A stretch of DNA of 64,000 bases from Metridium senile (lineage: Eukaryota; Cnidaria; Anthozoa; Actiniaria; Metridiidae), in the NCBI GenBank assembly GCA_949775045.1, contig OX459110.1, positions 4,720,229 to 4,784,228 on the forward strand, in the 5' to 3' direction. Both the position numbers and the translations under genes were made by a program. Every line of letters starts with the position of its first letter. The first letter of the stretch is position 1. Below the pieces are notes generated by a model. That model was not told where the DNA came from and did no database searches. It saw only the letters and a program-made list of their open reading frames with translations. This document shows, piece by piece, positions 63,213 through 64,000 of this stretch.

Positions 63213-63330
63213 ATGGCTGTCAGTAGTCGTTTTGTCACTGTTAGCGAAGATGAAATTGAAAACTTTAAAGAAAATGCTGTCCCAAAATCGACTAAAGAAG
63301 CTACAAAGTTTGGAGTCAAGCTATTTAAAG
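63213..63330 (+). CDS. First exon of a KIAA1958/QRICH1/Crypton-like protein (partial)
   Basis: ATG at 63213 in a favourable context (ACAAAATGG) opens about 39 codons: MAVSSRFVTVSEDEIENF, then KENAVPKSTKEATKFG, then VKLFK, meeting a GTATCA donor at 63331 after the first base of a codon. Read through, the frame stops at TAA 63363-63365. The combination SRFV.VSEDEI, then STK.ATKFG.K.FK resembles, from memory, the N-terminus of KIAA1958-, QRICH1- and ZMYM-like proteins that expanded in marine invertebrates and are related to Crypton tyrosine-recombinase domains. Only this N-terminal helix-rich segment is present. No recombinase or zinc-finger part is visible before the window ends. It lies opposite to and upstream of the minus-strand exon, so it may be a mobile copy in that gene's intron, or a truncated one, since a palindrome and microsatellite follow. 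Confidence 0.5.
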
Positions 63331-63492
63331 GTATCATAGTAAATGTTCACGTTGTTTTTTTGTAAAGCAAGACAATGCGAGCCGGACACTTTCGCGTGAC
63401 GGTCGCGCTTTTAAAAAATAAAATATTTTCACTTTCAATGCTGTTTCCTTCTTTCTTTTTTGAAATAATCACTTTTGTATTTATACTAAAAC

Positions 63493-63602
63493 GATTATTC
63501 ACCTCAGGCGAAATGATTATCGGTGAATATTTACCTCGCAGCTCGAAGATTCACCGCTCGGTAAATATTCACCGATAATCACTTCGCCTTCGGCGAATAA
63601 TT
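63493..63602. repeat. Large near-perfect palindrome
   Basis: A perfect 21-bp core arm, GATTATCGGTGAATATTTACC (63515-63535) written in two parts as GATTATCGGTGA and ATATTTACC, pairs with 63560-63580 across a 24-base loop. Pairing continues outwards with one mismatch to 63506/63589 and imperfectly to about 63493/63602. The GATTATC/GATAATC core is shared with the hairpin at 63180-63197, so both probably belong to one element spanning about 63135-63602. Confidence 0.8.
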
Positions 63603-63736
63603 GTTAAATATTCAATTAGATCTGTAAAATGAGCTCCATCAATTCAAAAAGAATAACAATTTTAATGTATGTGTATGAAGTTATATTAAAAGTTAATGGG
63701 CACATCTTTTTCACTGTTTTTGTGTTTGCTTGTTTG

Positions 63737-64000
63737 TTGGTTAGATGAATGGTTGGTTGGTTGGTCGGTCGTTAGGTCGGTCGGTCGGTCGGTCGGTCGG
63801 TTGGTTGGTTGGTTGGTTGGTTGGTTGGTTGGTTGGTTGGTCGGTTGGTTGGTTGGTTGGTTGGTTCGTCGGTCGGTTGGTTGGTCGGTCGGTCGGTTGG
63901 TTGGTTGGTTGGTTGGTTGGTTGGTTGGTTGGTTGGTTGGTTGGTTGGTTGGTTGGTTGGTTGGTTGGTTGGTTGGTTGGTTGGTTGGTTGGTTGGTTGG
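63737..64000 (+). repeat. GGTT/GGTC tetranucleotide microsatellite, runs off window
   Basis: Near-uninterrupted (GGTT)n with interspersed GGTC blocks. The left part alternates GGTC and GGTT runs (63756-63900), and from about 63896 to the end it is pure GGTT. A few interruptions (GGTTAG, GGTTCG, GTTAGG) occur at the left. The right end is beyond the window. Confidence 0.97.

Noticed and set aside
63375..63578. 67-codon plus-strand frame
   Set aside because: It crosses the large palindrome, has hydrophobic low-complexity content, and lies downstream of the donor of the preceding exon, so it is probably intron or element DNA.

Overview
The window is eukaryotic and almost entirely repetitive. 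Positions 1-61239 are one huge minisatellite in a single orientation, interrupted once by a 1.6-kb insertion at 59041-60662. Only the last 2.8 kb (61240-64000) looks like ordinary genomic DNA. The splice-site-bounded exons, AATAAA signal, MITE-like remnants and GGTT/GGTC microsatellite suggest a marine invertebrate. An anthozoan cnidarian is my best guess, from the style of the short repeats and of two exons recognised from memory. A mollusc or sponge is not excluded.

Array (1-59040 and 60663-61239). The basic unit is 26 bp: a GGATGGACAC block, two AATAC pentamers, then AAACAT. A 21-bp version lacks one pentamer, and one 31-bp unit with an extra pentamer occurs near 61183. A small set of recurrent substitutions (GGATGG/GGTTGG/GGTTGAAC, CACAATAC/CACGATAC/CACAACAC/CACGACAC, CAATAC/CAGTAC) works as a barcode that reveals higher-order repeats with spacings of 994, 1457, 1629, 2130, 2739, 4507 and about 6300 bp. 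Two kinds of domain alternate. One is rich in GGTTGAAC and CACGACAC (about 1-16.6, 28.2-41.8 and 53.5-54.7 kb); the other lacks GGTTGAAC (about 16.6-28.2, 41.8-53.5 and 54.7-59 kb). The consensus has no stop triplet on either strand and 26 is not a multiple of 3. Every frame is therefore open and each strand gives the same 26-residue periodic peptide in all three frames. The resulting open frames reach thousands of codons but I do not regard them as genes.

Insertion (59041-60662). A 1622-bp segment has terminal inverted repeats beginning TAG(T/C)CTCCTCCGCAGGCA and is flanked on both sides by the 9-bp AATACAAAC. This is what a DNA transposon with a 9-bp target-site duplication (Mutator-like is the best fit) would leave in the array. 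It carries a frameshifted coiled-coil coding fragment, possibly captured from a host gene, and a diverged direct repeat.

Right flank (61240-64000). The array decays into degenerate units and is followed by a CGGGAT-rich degenerate repeat. Next comes AT-rich unique DNA with a possible plus-strand terminal exon (62358-62602, AATAAA at 62621). After two small transposon remnants lies a well-bounded minus-strand exon (62927-63073) encoding a cysteine-rich extracellular-type domain with phase 1-1 introns. A plus-strand first exon with a CCAAT-containing palindromic promoter follows (63213-63330), resembling KIAA1958/QRICH1/Crypton-type proteins. A large near-perfect palindrome (63493-63602) and a GGTT/GGTC microsatellite running off the window end complete it. 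No bacterial genes, rRNA, tRNA or CRISPR array were seen.
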